Shown one piece after another: positions 1 through 7,830 of a DNA stretch of 7,830 nt. The stretch is from assembly GCA_003694355.1 (NCBI GenBank), contig RFKI01000199.1:1-7830 (forward strand), read 5' to 3'. Source of the stretch: Bdellovibrio sp. (GTDB lineage: Bacteria > Bdellovibrionota > Bdellovibrionia > Bdellovibrionales > UBA1609). Position 1 is the stretch's first letter. Every line of letters starts with the position of its first letter. Made by a program: the position numbers and the translations under genes. The notes beneath the pieces are model-generated. The model did not search any database. It was not told the origin of the DNA and worked only from the letters and a program-made list of their open reading frames with translations.

Positions 1-2014
<2,014 letters not shown>

Positions 2015-2016
2015 TT

Positions 2017-2022
2017 AGGAGA
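2017..2022 (+). promoter_or_regulatory. Ribosome binding site of gatC
   Basis: AGGAGA ends four bases before the ATG at 2027. It fixes the start of the first gene of the operon. Confidence 0.75.
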
Positions 2023-2026
2023 CCAA

Positions 2027-2296
2027 ATGGAATTAAAAAAGGTGGCTCAACTCGCTCGGCTTTATCTTTCAGAACAGGAAATGGAAGAGTTTCAAAAACA
2101 GATGAAGTCCATTTTTCAGTATTTTGAAGAAATTAAGGATATAGATACAAAAGGAATTAAACCACTAGTGACGCCCACACCTATGGAGGCCTTTTTTCGG
2201 GAAGATGAAGTGATTCAGACTTTAAGTGTTGAGGAAGTTCTTCAAAATGCCCCAGAAAAGTCAGGACACTTATTTAAAGTACCACCCGTTGTTTAG
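2027..2296 (+). CDS. gatC: Asp/Glu-tRNA amidotransferase subunit C
   Basis: Small subunit of the GatCAB amidotransferase. In known structures it wraps around the GatA-GatB interface and stabilises the complex. At 89 residues it has normal family length. The family pattern is visible throughout: VAQLARLYLSEQEMEEFQKQM at the N-terminus, the aspartate-containing DIDTKGIKPL linker (about residues 38-47), FREDEV (about 57-62), and the C-terminal NAPEK...FKVPPVV. It is the first gene of the rightward operon, behind a close Shine-Dalgarno (AGGAGA). Its TAG stop overlaps the Shine-Dalgarno of gatA, and only 11 bases separate the two genes, so translation is probably coupled. Confidence 0.96.
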   Translation: MELKKVAQLARLYLSEQEMEEFQKQMKSIFQYFEEIKDIDTKGIKPLVTPTPMEAFFREDEVIQTLSVEEVLQNAPEKSGHLFKVPPVV

Positions 2297-2307
2297 GAGA
2301 GAGAGAA

Positions 2308-3774
2308 ATGGACTTTACCAGTAAAGAAGCTCATGAAATTAAAGATCTCCTTGTTAAAGGAGAGGTTTCTTCTCAGGAAGTGATACAGTTTTTTTTACAA
2401 CGGATAGAAGATAAGGATCCAAAGATCAATGCTTTTATTACTGTGAATAAGGAAGGGGCTTTAAAAAGAGCTCAAAAGCTGGATCAACTTAAAGAAAAAA
2501 AGGGGAAATTATTTGGAATTCCAATAGCTATCAAAGATATGCTTTGTACTAAAGGACTTCGAACAACAGCTGGCTCAAAAATTTTGGAAAATTTTATACC
2601 CCCTTATACGGCCACGGTGGTGAAGCGTCTTGAGGAAGAAGGAGCTATTGTTATTGGAAAGGCCAATCAGGATGAGTTTGCCATGGGCTCCAGCAATGAA
2701 ACATCTTATTTTGGTCCTAGTAAAAACCCATGGAATTTTGAATATGTTCCTGGGGGTTCCAGTGGAGGATCGGCTGCTGCTGTTAGTGCTCGAATGGCTC
2801 CTTTGTCCATTGGTACAGATACGGGAGGCTCTATTCGTCAACCGGCCCATTTTTGTGGAGTTGTAGGTGTTAAGCCCACTTATGGGCGTGTTAGTCGGTA
2901 TGGTGTTATTGCCTTTGCATCCAGTTTAGATCAGGTTGGTCCCTTTAGTTTGTCTGTGAAAGATAGTGCTCTTGTTTTAGAAGTCATTTGTGGATGGGAT
3001 GCTAATGACTCTACAACGGCAAAGGCTCCTGTGTCTGAGTGGTCTCAGAACTTATCTGCAGATTTAAAAGGATTAAAAGTAGGACTTCCTAAAGAATATT
3101 TTACAGAGGCTTTATCAGAGGATGTTCGACAAACTTTAGATAGAGCTATTGAAGCTGTTAAACAAGCAGGGGCTCATGTAGAGGAAGTGTCTTTGCCTCT
3201 AACTCGATATGCTGTTCCCATTTACTATATTATTGCTACTAGTGAGGCTTCCAGTAATCTGGCCAGATATGATGGGGTTCGTTTTGGTTTTCGTGCCGAT
3301 TTTTCTCGGGAACCGGCCAGAGATTTAGTGGACTTTTATTCTCGCACAAGAGGAGAGGGGTTTGGGACTGAGGTGAAAAGGCGTATTATTCTTGGAACAC
3401 ATGCGCTTTCCAGTGGTTATTATGATGCTTACTATAAAAAGGCTTGTCAGGTTCGTTTTTTGCTTCGAGAAGATTTTTCAAAAGCTTTTGAAAAATGTGA
3501 TGTGTTAATGAGTCCTGTGGCCACCACGTCTGCTTTTAAGTTGGGAGAAAGGATTCATGATCCTTTAACTATGTATACAAATGATATTTATACCACTTCT
3601 TCCAACTTAGCGGGCTTGCCTAGTATGAGTGTTCCTGTGGAATTAAATTCTGAAGGACTGCCTGTAGGCGTTCAAATTAGCGCTTCCCACTTTGAAGAAC
3701 AGAAAATGCTCAATGTTGCTTTTTCTCTAGAAAAAGCTTTTAACTTTAAAGCAAAGAGGCCAAAAGATGTCTAA
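2308..3774 (+). CDS. gatA: Asp/Glu-tRNA amidotransferase subunit A (glutaminase/amidase)
   Basis: Amidase-signature subunit. It hydrolyses glutamine and supplies ammonia to GatB for conversion of Glu-tRNA(Gln) (and Asp-tRNA(Asn) in many bacteria) to the amidated form. The 488 residues match the usual length. The Lys-cisSer-Ser triad is intact: Lys76 in GIPIAIKDM, Ser151 in PGGSSGGSA and Ser175 in GTDTGGSIRQP, each offset by three from the Staphylococcus aureus GatA residues 79, 154 and 178. GVVGVKPTYGRVSRYG and SSLDQVGP follow as expected, and SNLAGLPSMSVPV marks the conserved C-terminal part. The start is ATG at 2308 behind AGGAGA at 2295-2300. The last 8 bases overlap gatB. No damage was seen. 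Confidence 0.98.
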   Translation: MDFTSKEAHEIKDLLVKGEVSSQEVIQFFLQRIEDKDPKINAFITVNKEGALKRAQKLDQLKEKKGKLFGIPIAIKDMLCTKGLRTTAGSKILENFIPPYTATVVKRLEEEGAIVIGKANQDEFAMGSSNETSYFGPSKNPWNFEYVPGGSSGGSAAAVSARMAPLSIGTDTGGSIRQPAHFCGVVGVKPTYGRVSRYGVIAFASSLDQVGPFSLSVKDSALVLEVICGWDANDSTTAKAPVSEWSQNLSADLKGLKVGLPKEYFTEALSEDVRQTLDRAIEAVKQAGAHVEEVSLPLTRYAVPIYYIIATSEASSNLARYDGVRFGFRADFSREPARDLVDFYSRTRGEGFGTEVKRRIILGTHALSSGYYDAYYKKACQVRFLLREDFSKAFEKCDVLMSPVATTSAFKLGERIHDPLTMYTNDIYTTSSNLAGLPSMSVPVELNSEGLPVGVQISASHFEEQKMLNVAFSLEKAFNFKAKRPKDV

Positions 3775-5203
3775 ATATGGAGACTGGGAACCAGTTATAG
3801 GGCTTGAAATTCATGCTCAACTATTAACAAAAAGTAAGATGTTTTCTTCTGACTCCACTTCTTTTGGTGGAGGGGATAATGAAAATGTAAGTCCTGTGAC
3901 CCTTGGCCTTCCGGGGGCTCTTCCTGTTGTGAATAAGAAGGCTGTGGAGTTGTCAGTTAAAGTTGGATTGGCTTTAAATTGCAAAATTCGTCATTTTTCT
4001 GTATTTGCTAGAAAAAATTATTTTTATCCAGACCTTCCAAAGGGCTATCAAATATCTCAATATGATGAGCCGTTAGCAGAGGAAGGATTTGTTGAAATTT
4101 ATGTAGATGGTCAAATTAAAAAAATTGGTATTACAAGAGCCCATATGGAAGAAGATGCTGGTAAGTCTACACACCATGGGGATTTTACTTTAATCAACCT
4201 GAATCGAGCTGGGGTTCCGCTTCTAGAAATCGTCTCAGAGCCTGATATTGCTTCCCCAGCTGAAGCAGCGGAGTATGCAAGGACGATTCGTCGAATTCTT
4301 CGATATTTAGAAGTTTGTGATGGGAATCTCGAAGAAGGATCTATGAGATGTGATTGTAATGTGAGTGTTCGAAAAAAAGGAACTCAGCAATTTGGTACAA
4401 AAGTGGAATTAAAAAATCTTAATTCCTTTCGTTTCGTAGAAAAAGCTCTAGAGTATGAAATAGAACGTCAAATTATGGTTATTGAGTCTGGAGAGAAAGT
4501 CATTCAAGAAACACGTCTTTATGATTCGGCAAAAAACAGAACTCATTCCATGCGTTCTAAAGAAGAAGCTCATGATTATCGTTATTTTCCCGACCCGGAT
4601 CTTCTTCCTGTACAAATATCCGAAAACTGGATTCAGGAAATTAAATCAAGTTTGCCAGAGCTCCCCATTTATCGAGCTCGTCGCTTTCAGGAAGAATTTA
4701 AGATACCAGAATATGATGCTTTTGTTCTTACGCAAGAAAAAGACATTGCGGACTACTTCGAAGAGGTTGCTGAACAAAGTGGTAACCCCAAGGCGGCTTC
4801 AAATTGGGTTATGGTTGAGCTTTTAAGAGAAATTAAAGAATCAAAGAAAGAAATCAGTAATGTCAAAATTCAGCCAAAACAATTAGCTCAGTTAATAAAG
4901 ATGATAGACTCCAAACAGATTTCTGGAAAAATAGCAAAAACCGTTTTTGCAGAGATGTGGGAGAGGGGTCAAGATCCACAATTTATTGTGAAAGAAAAGG
5001 GTCTTGTTCAGATTTCAGATCCATCTTCTATAGAGAAGATGGTTGAAGAGGTTTTAAGTTCTAGCCCTCAGCAGGTTAAGCAATATAGAGAAGGGAAGAA
5101 AAAAGTTTTTGGTTACTTTGTCGGACAAGTTATGAAGGCAACAAAAGGCCAAGCAAATCCAGAATTGGTTAACAAGATTCTAAAGGAAAAACTGGGGGAC
5201 TAG
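3767..5203 (+). CDS. gatB: Asp/Glu-tRNA amidotransferase subunit B
   Basis: Binds the misacylated tRNA, phosphorylates its aminoacyl side chain with ATP and uses ammonia from GatA to form the amide. The 478 residues are full length. The cradle domain begins PVIGLEIHAQL, whose His16 corresponds to the metal-binding His12 of S. aureus GatB. It continues with SPVTLGLPGALPVVN, FARKNYFYPDLPKGYQISQYD, HMEEDAGK (126-133), LEEGSMRCDCNVSVR (187-201), KVELKNLNSF and HDYRYFPDPDLLPV. The C-terminal helical and YqeY-like tail domains run from about residue 325 and end with the conserved GKKKVFGYFVGQVMKATKG. The start overlaps gatA by 8 bases and has GAGG (3756-3759) inside gatA, seven bases ahead, so translation is coupled. 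This sequence alone does not tell whether the enzyme serves Gln, Asn or both. Confidence 0.98.
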   Translation: MSKYGDWEPVIGLEIHAQLLTKSKMFSSDSTSFGGGDNENVSPVTLGLPGALPVVNKKAVELSVKVGLALNCKIRHFSVFARKNYFYPDLPKGYQISQYDEPLAEEGFVEIYVDGQIKKIGITRAHMEEDAGKSTHHGDFTLINLNRAGVPLLEIVSEPDIASPAEAAEYARTIRRILRYLEVCDGNLEEGSMRCDCNVSVRKKGTQQFGTKVELKNLNSFRFVEKALEYEIERQIMVIESGEKVIQETRLYDSAKNRTHSMRSKEEAHDYRYFPDPDLLPVQISENWIQEIKSSLPELPIYRARRFQEEFKIPEYDAFVLTQEKDIADYFEEVAEQSGNPKAASNWVMVELLREIKESKKEISNVKIQPKQLAQLIKMIDSKQISGKIAKTVFAEMWERGQDPQFIVKEKGLVQISDPSSIEKMVEEVLSSSPQQVKQYREGKKKVFGYFVGQVMKATKGQANPELVNKILKEKLGD

Positions 5204-5206
5204 ATT

Positions 5207-6094
5207 TTGCGAGTGGCGGCCCTTGATCTTGGATCTAATACTTTTTTGCTTTTAATTGCAGAGATTGAAGAGGGACAAATTACTAAAGTTTATGCGGATG
5301 AAATAGAAATGGTGCGTCTTGCTCAAGGAGTTCACCAGTTCCGCCGTTTTCATCCAGAAGCTTTGAGGAGAGCCGAAAATTGTTTTAGAAATTATGCAGA
5401 GAAGATAAAATTATATCATCCTGATAAAGTGCTTGTTGTGGCAACAAGTGCCGCTCGAGATGTGGAAAACAAAGAAGAGTTTTTTTCTCTAGCAAAAAAC
5501 TATGGTTTTAATGTTTCTGTAATCTCTGGGAAAGAAGAAGCTGAACTGACATATCTGGGGGCTTTATCAGAAGGGCATCAGCCTCCATTTGTTGTTATTG
5601 ATATTGGGGGTGGGTCTACGGAATTGGTTGGAGAAAGAGGAGGAGAGTTAAAGTCTTGTAGTTTGGATATAGGGAGTGTGCGTTTGACGGAAATGTTTAT
5701 TAAAAAGCATCCTGTCGAGGAGAGAATACAAAATCAAATTAAAAATTATATTTTGGATTTTTTTAAAAAAGAAACCATTTTTGACAAAAAAACTTCAGTG
5801 ATTTCAGTGGCGGGCACTCCTGTTACTTTAGCTTGCATAGAAAAACAAATAGAGTATTCTCCAGAAGAATTGACGAACTATAAATTAACCTTTTCTTCTA
5901 TACAGAAAATCAGAAAAAAGCTAGCAGGGATGGGAATTGAAGAGCGAAAAAAAATTAAAGGACTAAACCCAGGGCGTGCGGATGTGATTGTATCAGGGGC
6001 ATTGATTTTGGAAAGTTTTTTAGAATATATGGGGGTTTCAGAAACAGTTGTCTCTCTTCGAGGAGTTCGACATGGTTTGGCTCTTAAGGCTTAG
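5207..6094 (+). CDS. Ppx/GppA-family phosphatase (exopolyphosphatase / pppGpp phosphohydrolase), short form
   Basis: Member of the sugar kinase/Hsp70/actin superfamily that hydrolyses terminal phosphate from polyphosphate and/or pppGpp in the cytoplasm. Visible motifs are phosphate-1 ALDLGSNTFLL (5-15), VVATSAARD (77-85), ISGKEEAEL with the expected catalytic Glu pair 110-111, phosphate-2 VIDIGGGSTELV (130-141), DIGSVRLTE, AGTPVTLA (202-209) and LNPGRADVIVSGALIL (253-268). At 295 residues it holds the two actin-like domains only and lacks the C-terminal HD-type extension of E. coli Ppx and GppA. The chosen start is TTG at 5207: GGGGGA at 5194-5199 lies 7 bases ahead of it, whereas the alternative GTG at 5213 would be 13 away. 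It follows the gatB stop by 3 bases. The family is secure; the choice between Ppx and GppA is not resolvable here. Confidence 0.93.
   Translation: MRVAALDLGSNTFLLLIAEIEEGQITKVYADEIEMVRLAQGVHQFRRFHPEALRRAENCFRNYAEKIKLYHPDKVLVVATSAARDVENKEEFFSLAKNYGFNVSVISGKEEAELTYLGALSEGHQPPFVVIDIGGGSTELVGERGGELKSCSLDIGSVRLTEMFIKKHPVEERIQNQIKNYILDFFKKETIFDKKTSVISVAGTPVTLACIEKQIEYSPEELTNYKLTFSSIQKIRKKLAGMGIEERKKIKGLNPGRADVIVSGALILESFLEYMGVSETVVSLRGVRHGLALKA
6060..6065 (+). promoter_or_regulatory. Ribosome binding site deciding the DUF192 start
   Basis: GAGGAG lies inside the end of the ppx/gppA gene, six bases before the ATG at 6072. It favours that ATG over the in-frame ATG at 6048, which would add eight residues ahead of the signal peptide. 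Confidence 0.7.
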
Positions 6095-6533
6095 CCTTTT
6101 ATTTTTGATATTTTCCCCAGCTTACGGTTTTTCTTTAAAAAAACGAAAGATAAAGATTAAAGAAGTTGTTATTCAAGTGGAAATTGCTGATACAGAAGAG
6201 GCCAGAGAGCATGGTCTGATGGAAAGAACGAATCTTCCAGAAGATAGAGGGATGCTTTTTGTTTTTCCTAGTGAAAGAAAGAGATTTTTTTGGATGAAAA
6301 ATACATACATTCCTCTGAGCATAGGTTTTTTTGATAAAAACAAGGTATTGATTGATGTTCAGGAGATGAGACCCATGAGTTCTCCTTTAGAGAGGAACAT
6401 TCCAAGATACCAAAGTCGAGGAAAGGCTCAGTATGCCCTTGAAGTACCTAGAGGTTTCTTTAAAAAACATAAAATCAAGAGGGGAGATCGTTTTGAGTTT
6501 CTGCCACAAAGAGAAAATAAAACCAAAGACTAG
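6072..6533 (+). CDS. Exported DUF192 family protein
   Basis: The 153-residue product belongs to the small DUF192 family, whose function is not established. A typical Sec signal peptide opens it: a short start with one Arg, a hydrophobic run LLRLSLLFLIF (4-14), then SPAYG with likely cleavage after Gly19. The mature domain carries the family signature: ADTEEAREHGLMERTNLPEDRGMLFVF (39-65), FFWMKNTYIPLSIGFFD (72-88), VQEMRPM (96-102), YQSRGKAQYALEVPRGFFKKHKI (113-135) and RGDRFEF. It should act in the periplasm or be secreted. The gene overlaps the end of ppx/gppA by 23 bases in another frame and has its Shine-Dalgarno there, so it is the translationally coupled last gene of the operon. An upstream ATG at 6048 is in frame but would place charged residues before the signal peptide, so it is less likely. 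Confidence 0.9.
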   Translation: MVWLLRLSLLFLIFSPAYGFSLKKRKIKIKEVVIQVEIADTEEAREHGLMERTNLPEDRGMLFVFPSERKRFFWMKNTYIPLSIGFFDKNKVLIDVQEMRPMSSPLERNIPRYQSRGKAQYALEVPRGFFKKHKIKRGDRFEFLPQRENKTKD

Positions 6534-6540
6534 CTAGCCG

Positions 6541-6570
6541 AAAGACCGATCTTCAAAACAGGCCTTTTTC
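6541..6570 (+). terminator. Weak terminator-like hairpin after DUF192
   Basis: AAAGACC (6541-6547) can pair with GGCCTTT (6561-6567) in six of seven positions across a 13-base loop, followed by more T residues (run of five at 6565-6569). The mismatch and large loop make it a poor intrinsic terminator. Its position, just after the last operon gene and before a gene with its own likely promoter, is the main support. Confidence 0.3.
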
Positions 6571-6583
6571 ATCTGAATTTGTC

Positions 6584-6589
6584 TATGAT
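6584..6589 (+). promoter_or_regulatory. Possible -10 element for the LysM lipoprotein gene
   Basis: TATGAT matches the -10 consensus at 5 of 6 positions, about 45 bases before the ATG at 6634, within an AT-rich stretch. No convincing -35 lies 16-18 bp upstream, so the promoter call is tentative. The rest of the 6534-6633 gap shows nothing else beyond the hairpin and the Shine-Dalgarno. Confidence 0.3.
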
Positions 6590-6620
6590 TAAATAATATC
6601 AGTAACCATTTTTAAAGACT

Positions 6621-6626
6621 GAGGAG
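6621..6626 (+). promoter_or_regulatory. Ribosome binding site of the LysM lipoprotein gene
   Basis: GAGGAG lies seven bases before the ATG at 6634. This is strong support for that start, which also places a lipoprotein signal peptide at the N-terminus. Confidence 0.75.
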
Positions 6627-6633
6627 ACAAGGA

Positions 6634-7830
6634 ATGTCCACAAGAAAAATCTTTACTACGTTTATCTCTTTGTTTTTAGTTTTTGCCCTAGGATTACTAG
6701 GGTGTTCTTTTAGTAAAAAAGATGAGTCTGATGAAGCTTCTGCAGAAGAGGTGATTGGGGCTGATGAAGGAGCTGATGTGACGGAGGATAAGGCTACAGA
6801 AGATGATGATGAAAATGCGATAGATGAAGAGGATCAAGAAGGGGATGAAGTTGCTGAAGGGGATGAAGAGGAAGCCAGTGATGAGAGTGACGAGTTAGAT
6901 GAAGAGGATCAGGAAGGAGATGAAGTTGCTGAAGGGGATGAAGAGGAAGCCAGTGATGAGAGTGACCAAGGAGATGAGGTTGCTGAGGGAGATAAAGAGA
7001 AAGAACAAGTGGCAGAAAATGAAGAAAAGGGAGAGGATGAAGAGCTAGAGCCCGCCGAGGAAGAATCTGAAGGGTCTGAAGAGAATACGCTTGCAGAAGA
7101 GCCTCGACACACAGAAGAGGGTGAAGTGGCCTCCACTGAAAGCGAACAAAACTTGGCTCAGGCAGAGCCAGAAGAACCTATGGCGGAAGAAAGTCAAGAT
7201 TTAGCTCCAGAAAATGAAACTTCTCAAGAGGCTTCTTTTGAAGCTCCTAAAAGACATTGGATTCCTGTTAAGAAGATAAAAACCACTCCGTTTAAGAGAG
7301 CTGGTGTTCTTGTTAACACTGTCTATATTGCCCGCCCAGGTGATACTTTGGCCTCTGTCAGTCAAAAAATTTATGGAGCAGATAAAACTGATGAACTTTT
7401 AAAAATCAATCCTCATTTAAGAAGGGGGCTTAAAGTTGGAGATAAGGTTTATTATAATTCTCCCCGTCGTCCTACTGATGATAGTCGTATTTTGACATAT
7501 TATGAAGATTTAGGTCTTCAACCAGAAATTTACGTTTCAAAAGCTGGGGACAATATTCGAACAGTGGCCAAAGAGCTGCTAGGGCATAAAGATAGCTGGA
7601 AGGAAATTTGGGCCACCAATTTAGAGGTCGAGTCAAAAGGAGTTTTACCAGAAGGCATCCAGTTAAAATATTGGAGAGATGTTTCTGGAACTTTGGCAAA
7701 GAATACTTCCCCAGAGCCGTCGTCTCCTCCTATGAATGCCAGTCATGAATCTACAAACGAAGAGGAGTTACCCCCACCACCTCCTCCAGAGCCTATGAAG
7801 GAAGAATCTTTACCTCCATCAGGAAATGAA
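6634..7830 (+). CDS. Acidic LysM-domain lipoprotein (3' end beyond window)
   Basis: The frame is open for 399 codons to the window edge with no stop. Residues 1-24 form a lipoprotein signal: MSTRK, a hydrophobic run, and lipobox LLGC with lipidated Cys24. Ser25 at +2 fits outer-membrane sorting by the E. coli rule. Residues about 29-205 are extremely rich in Glu and Asp, nearly devoid of aromatics, and contain a 25-residue tandem repeat. Two LysM modules follow: about 230-275 (VYIARPGDTLASVSQKIYG ... INPHLRRGLKVGDKVYY) and about 299-347 (IYVSKAGDNIRTVAKELLG ... WATNLEVESKGVLPEGIQL). After them comes a Pro/Glu/Ser-rich tail with six consecutive prolines (380-385). LysM modules bind peptidoglycan, so the protein probably links a membrane to the cell wall through a long charged spacer. 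No enzymatic domain is visible; its precise role is unknown. Confidence 0.88.
   Translation, partial: MSTRKIFTTFISLFLVFALGLLGCSFSKKDESDEASAEEVIGADEGADVTEDKATEDDDENAIDEEDQEGDEVAEGDEEEASDESDELDEEDQEGDEVAEGDEEEASDESDQGDEVAEGDKEKEQVAENEEKGEDEELEPAEEESEGSEENTLAEEPRHTEEGEVASTESEQNLAQAEPEEPMAEESQDLAPENETSQEASFEAPKRHWIPVKKIKTTPFKRAGVLVNTVYIARPGDTLASVSQKIYGADKTDELLKINPHLRRGLKVGDKVYYNSPRRPTDDSRILTYYEDLGLQPEIYVSKAGDNIRTVAKELLGHKDSWKEIWATNLEVESKGVLPEGIQLKYWRDVSGTLAKNTSPEPSSPPMNASHESTNEEELPPPPPPEPMKEESLPPSGNE
6823..6999 (+). repeat. 75-bp tandem repeat in the acidic region (two full copies plus a partial third)
   Basis: The 69-bp blocks at 6823-6891 and 6898-6966 differ at only two bases, both synonymous (CAA/CAG and GGG/GGA). 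They are separated by six bases (GAG TTA), giving a 75-bp, 25-codon period. A diverged third partial copy at 6967-6999 keeps GDEVAEGD with one codon deleted. The repeated peptide reads DEEDQEGDEVAEGD followed by EEEASDESD. It stays in frame, so copy-number change would alter spacer length without breaking the protein. Confidence 0.92.

Noticed and set aside
2575..2866. Open frames on both strands inside gatA
   Set aside because: Both cover the amidase signature, which is conserved in the gatA frame; the alternative products look like random translations.
4482..4826. Plus-strand open frame of 114 codons inside gatB
   Set aside because: The gatB frame is intact and conserved through this region; the alternative frame shows no domain or ribosome binding site.
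6048..6074. ATG at 6048 as the DUF192 start
   Set aside because: It would put eight residues with acidic charges ahead of the signal peptide, while ATG 6072 has GAGGAG at ideal spacing.
6530..6537. CTAGCTAG palindrome at the DUF192 stop codon
   Set aside because: Eight bases with no loop and no second copy seen; most likely chance around the TAG stop.
6909..7136. Minus-strand open frame encoding a Ser-rich 75-residue peptide
   Set aside because: It is the antisense of the GAA/GAT/GAG-rich acidic repeat; the Ser run is a by-product of reading that composition backwards, and there is no ribosome binding site.
7472..7699. Minus-strand open frame of 75 codons
   Set aside because: It is antisense to the second LysM module, which is clear in the plus frame.

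Overview
The window is a low-GC bacterial chromosomal segment carrying housekeeping genes plus one cell-envelope gene. The envelope gene encodes a lipoprotein with a lipobox and two LysM modules. Together with a short exported DUF192 protein and a GatCAB amidotransferase operon, it suggests a Gram-negative bacterium of the deltaproteobacterial/Bdellovibrionota type. That placement is an impression only: no rRNA or other decisive marker is present.

Layout. Positions 1-1972 (minus strand) hold ligA, the NAD-dependent DNA ligase, which lacks only its last C-terminal residues because the window ends. A 54-bp divergent gap (1973-2026) carries what look like interleaved promoters for ligA and for the rightward operon. 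That operon (2027-6533, plus strand) is gatC-gatA-gatB-ppx/gppA-DUF192. Its genes are separated by 11 bp or less or overlap (gatA/gatB by 8 bp, ppx/DUF192 by 23 bp), so they are probably co-transcribed and partly translationally coupled. A 100-bp gap (6534-6633) has a weak terminator-like hairpin and a possible -10 element. After it, a plus-strand gene from 6634 encodes a large lipoprotein that is still open at the window end.

Function. GatCAB converts misacylated Glu-tRNA(Gln) and/or Asp-tRNA(Asn) to the amidated forms, so the organism probably makes at least one of these tRNAs by the indirect route. The Ppx/GppA-type phosphatase is the short two-domain form and would act on polyphosphate and/or pppGpp. 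The DUF192 protein is exported. LigA seals nicks in replication and repair. The last gene encodes an anchored envelope protein: lipobox, about 175 residues of very acidic sequence with a recent 75-bp tandem duplication, two LysM peptidoglycan-binding modules, then a proline-rich tail cut by the window edge.

The core genes are ordinary and intact. The points of interest are the acidic-repeat LysM lipoprotein, the compact divergent promoter region and the possibly leaderless ligA message. I saw no mobile element, CRISPR array, tRNA, rRNA or riboswitch, and no clear candidate for an undescribed system.
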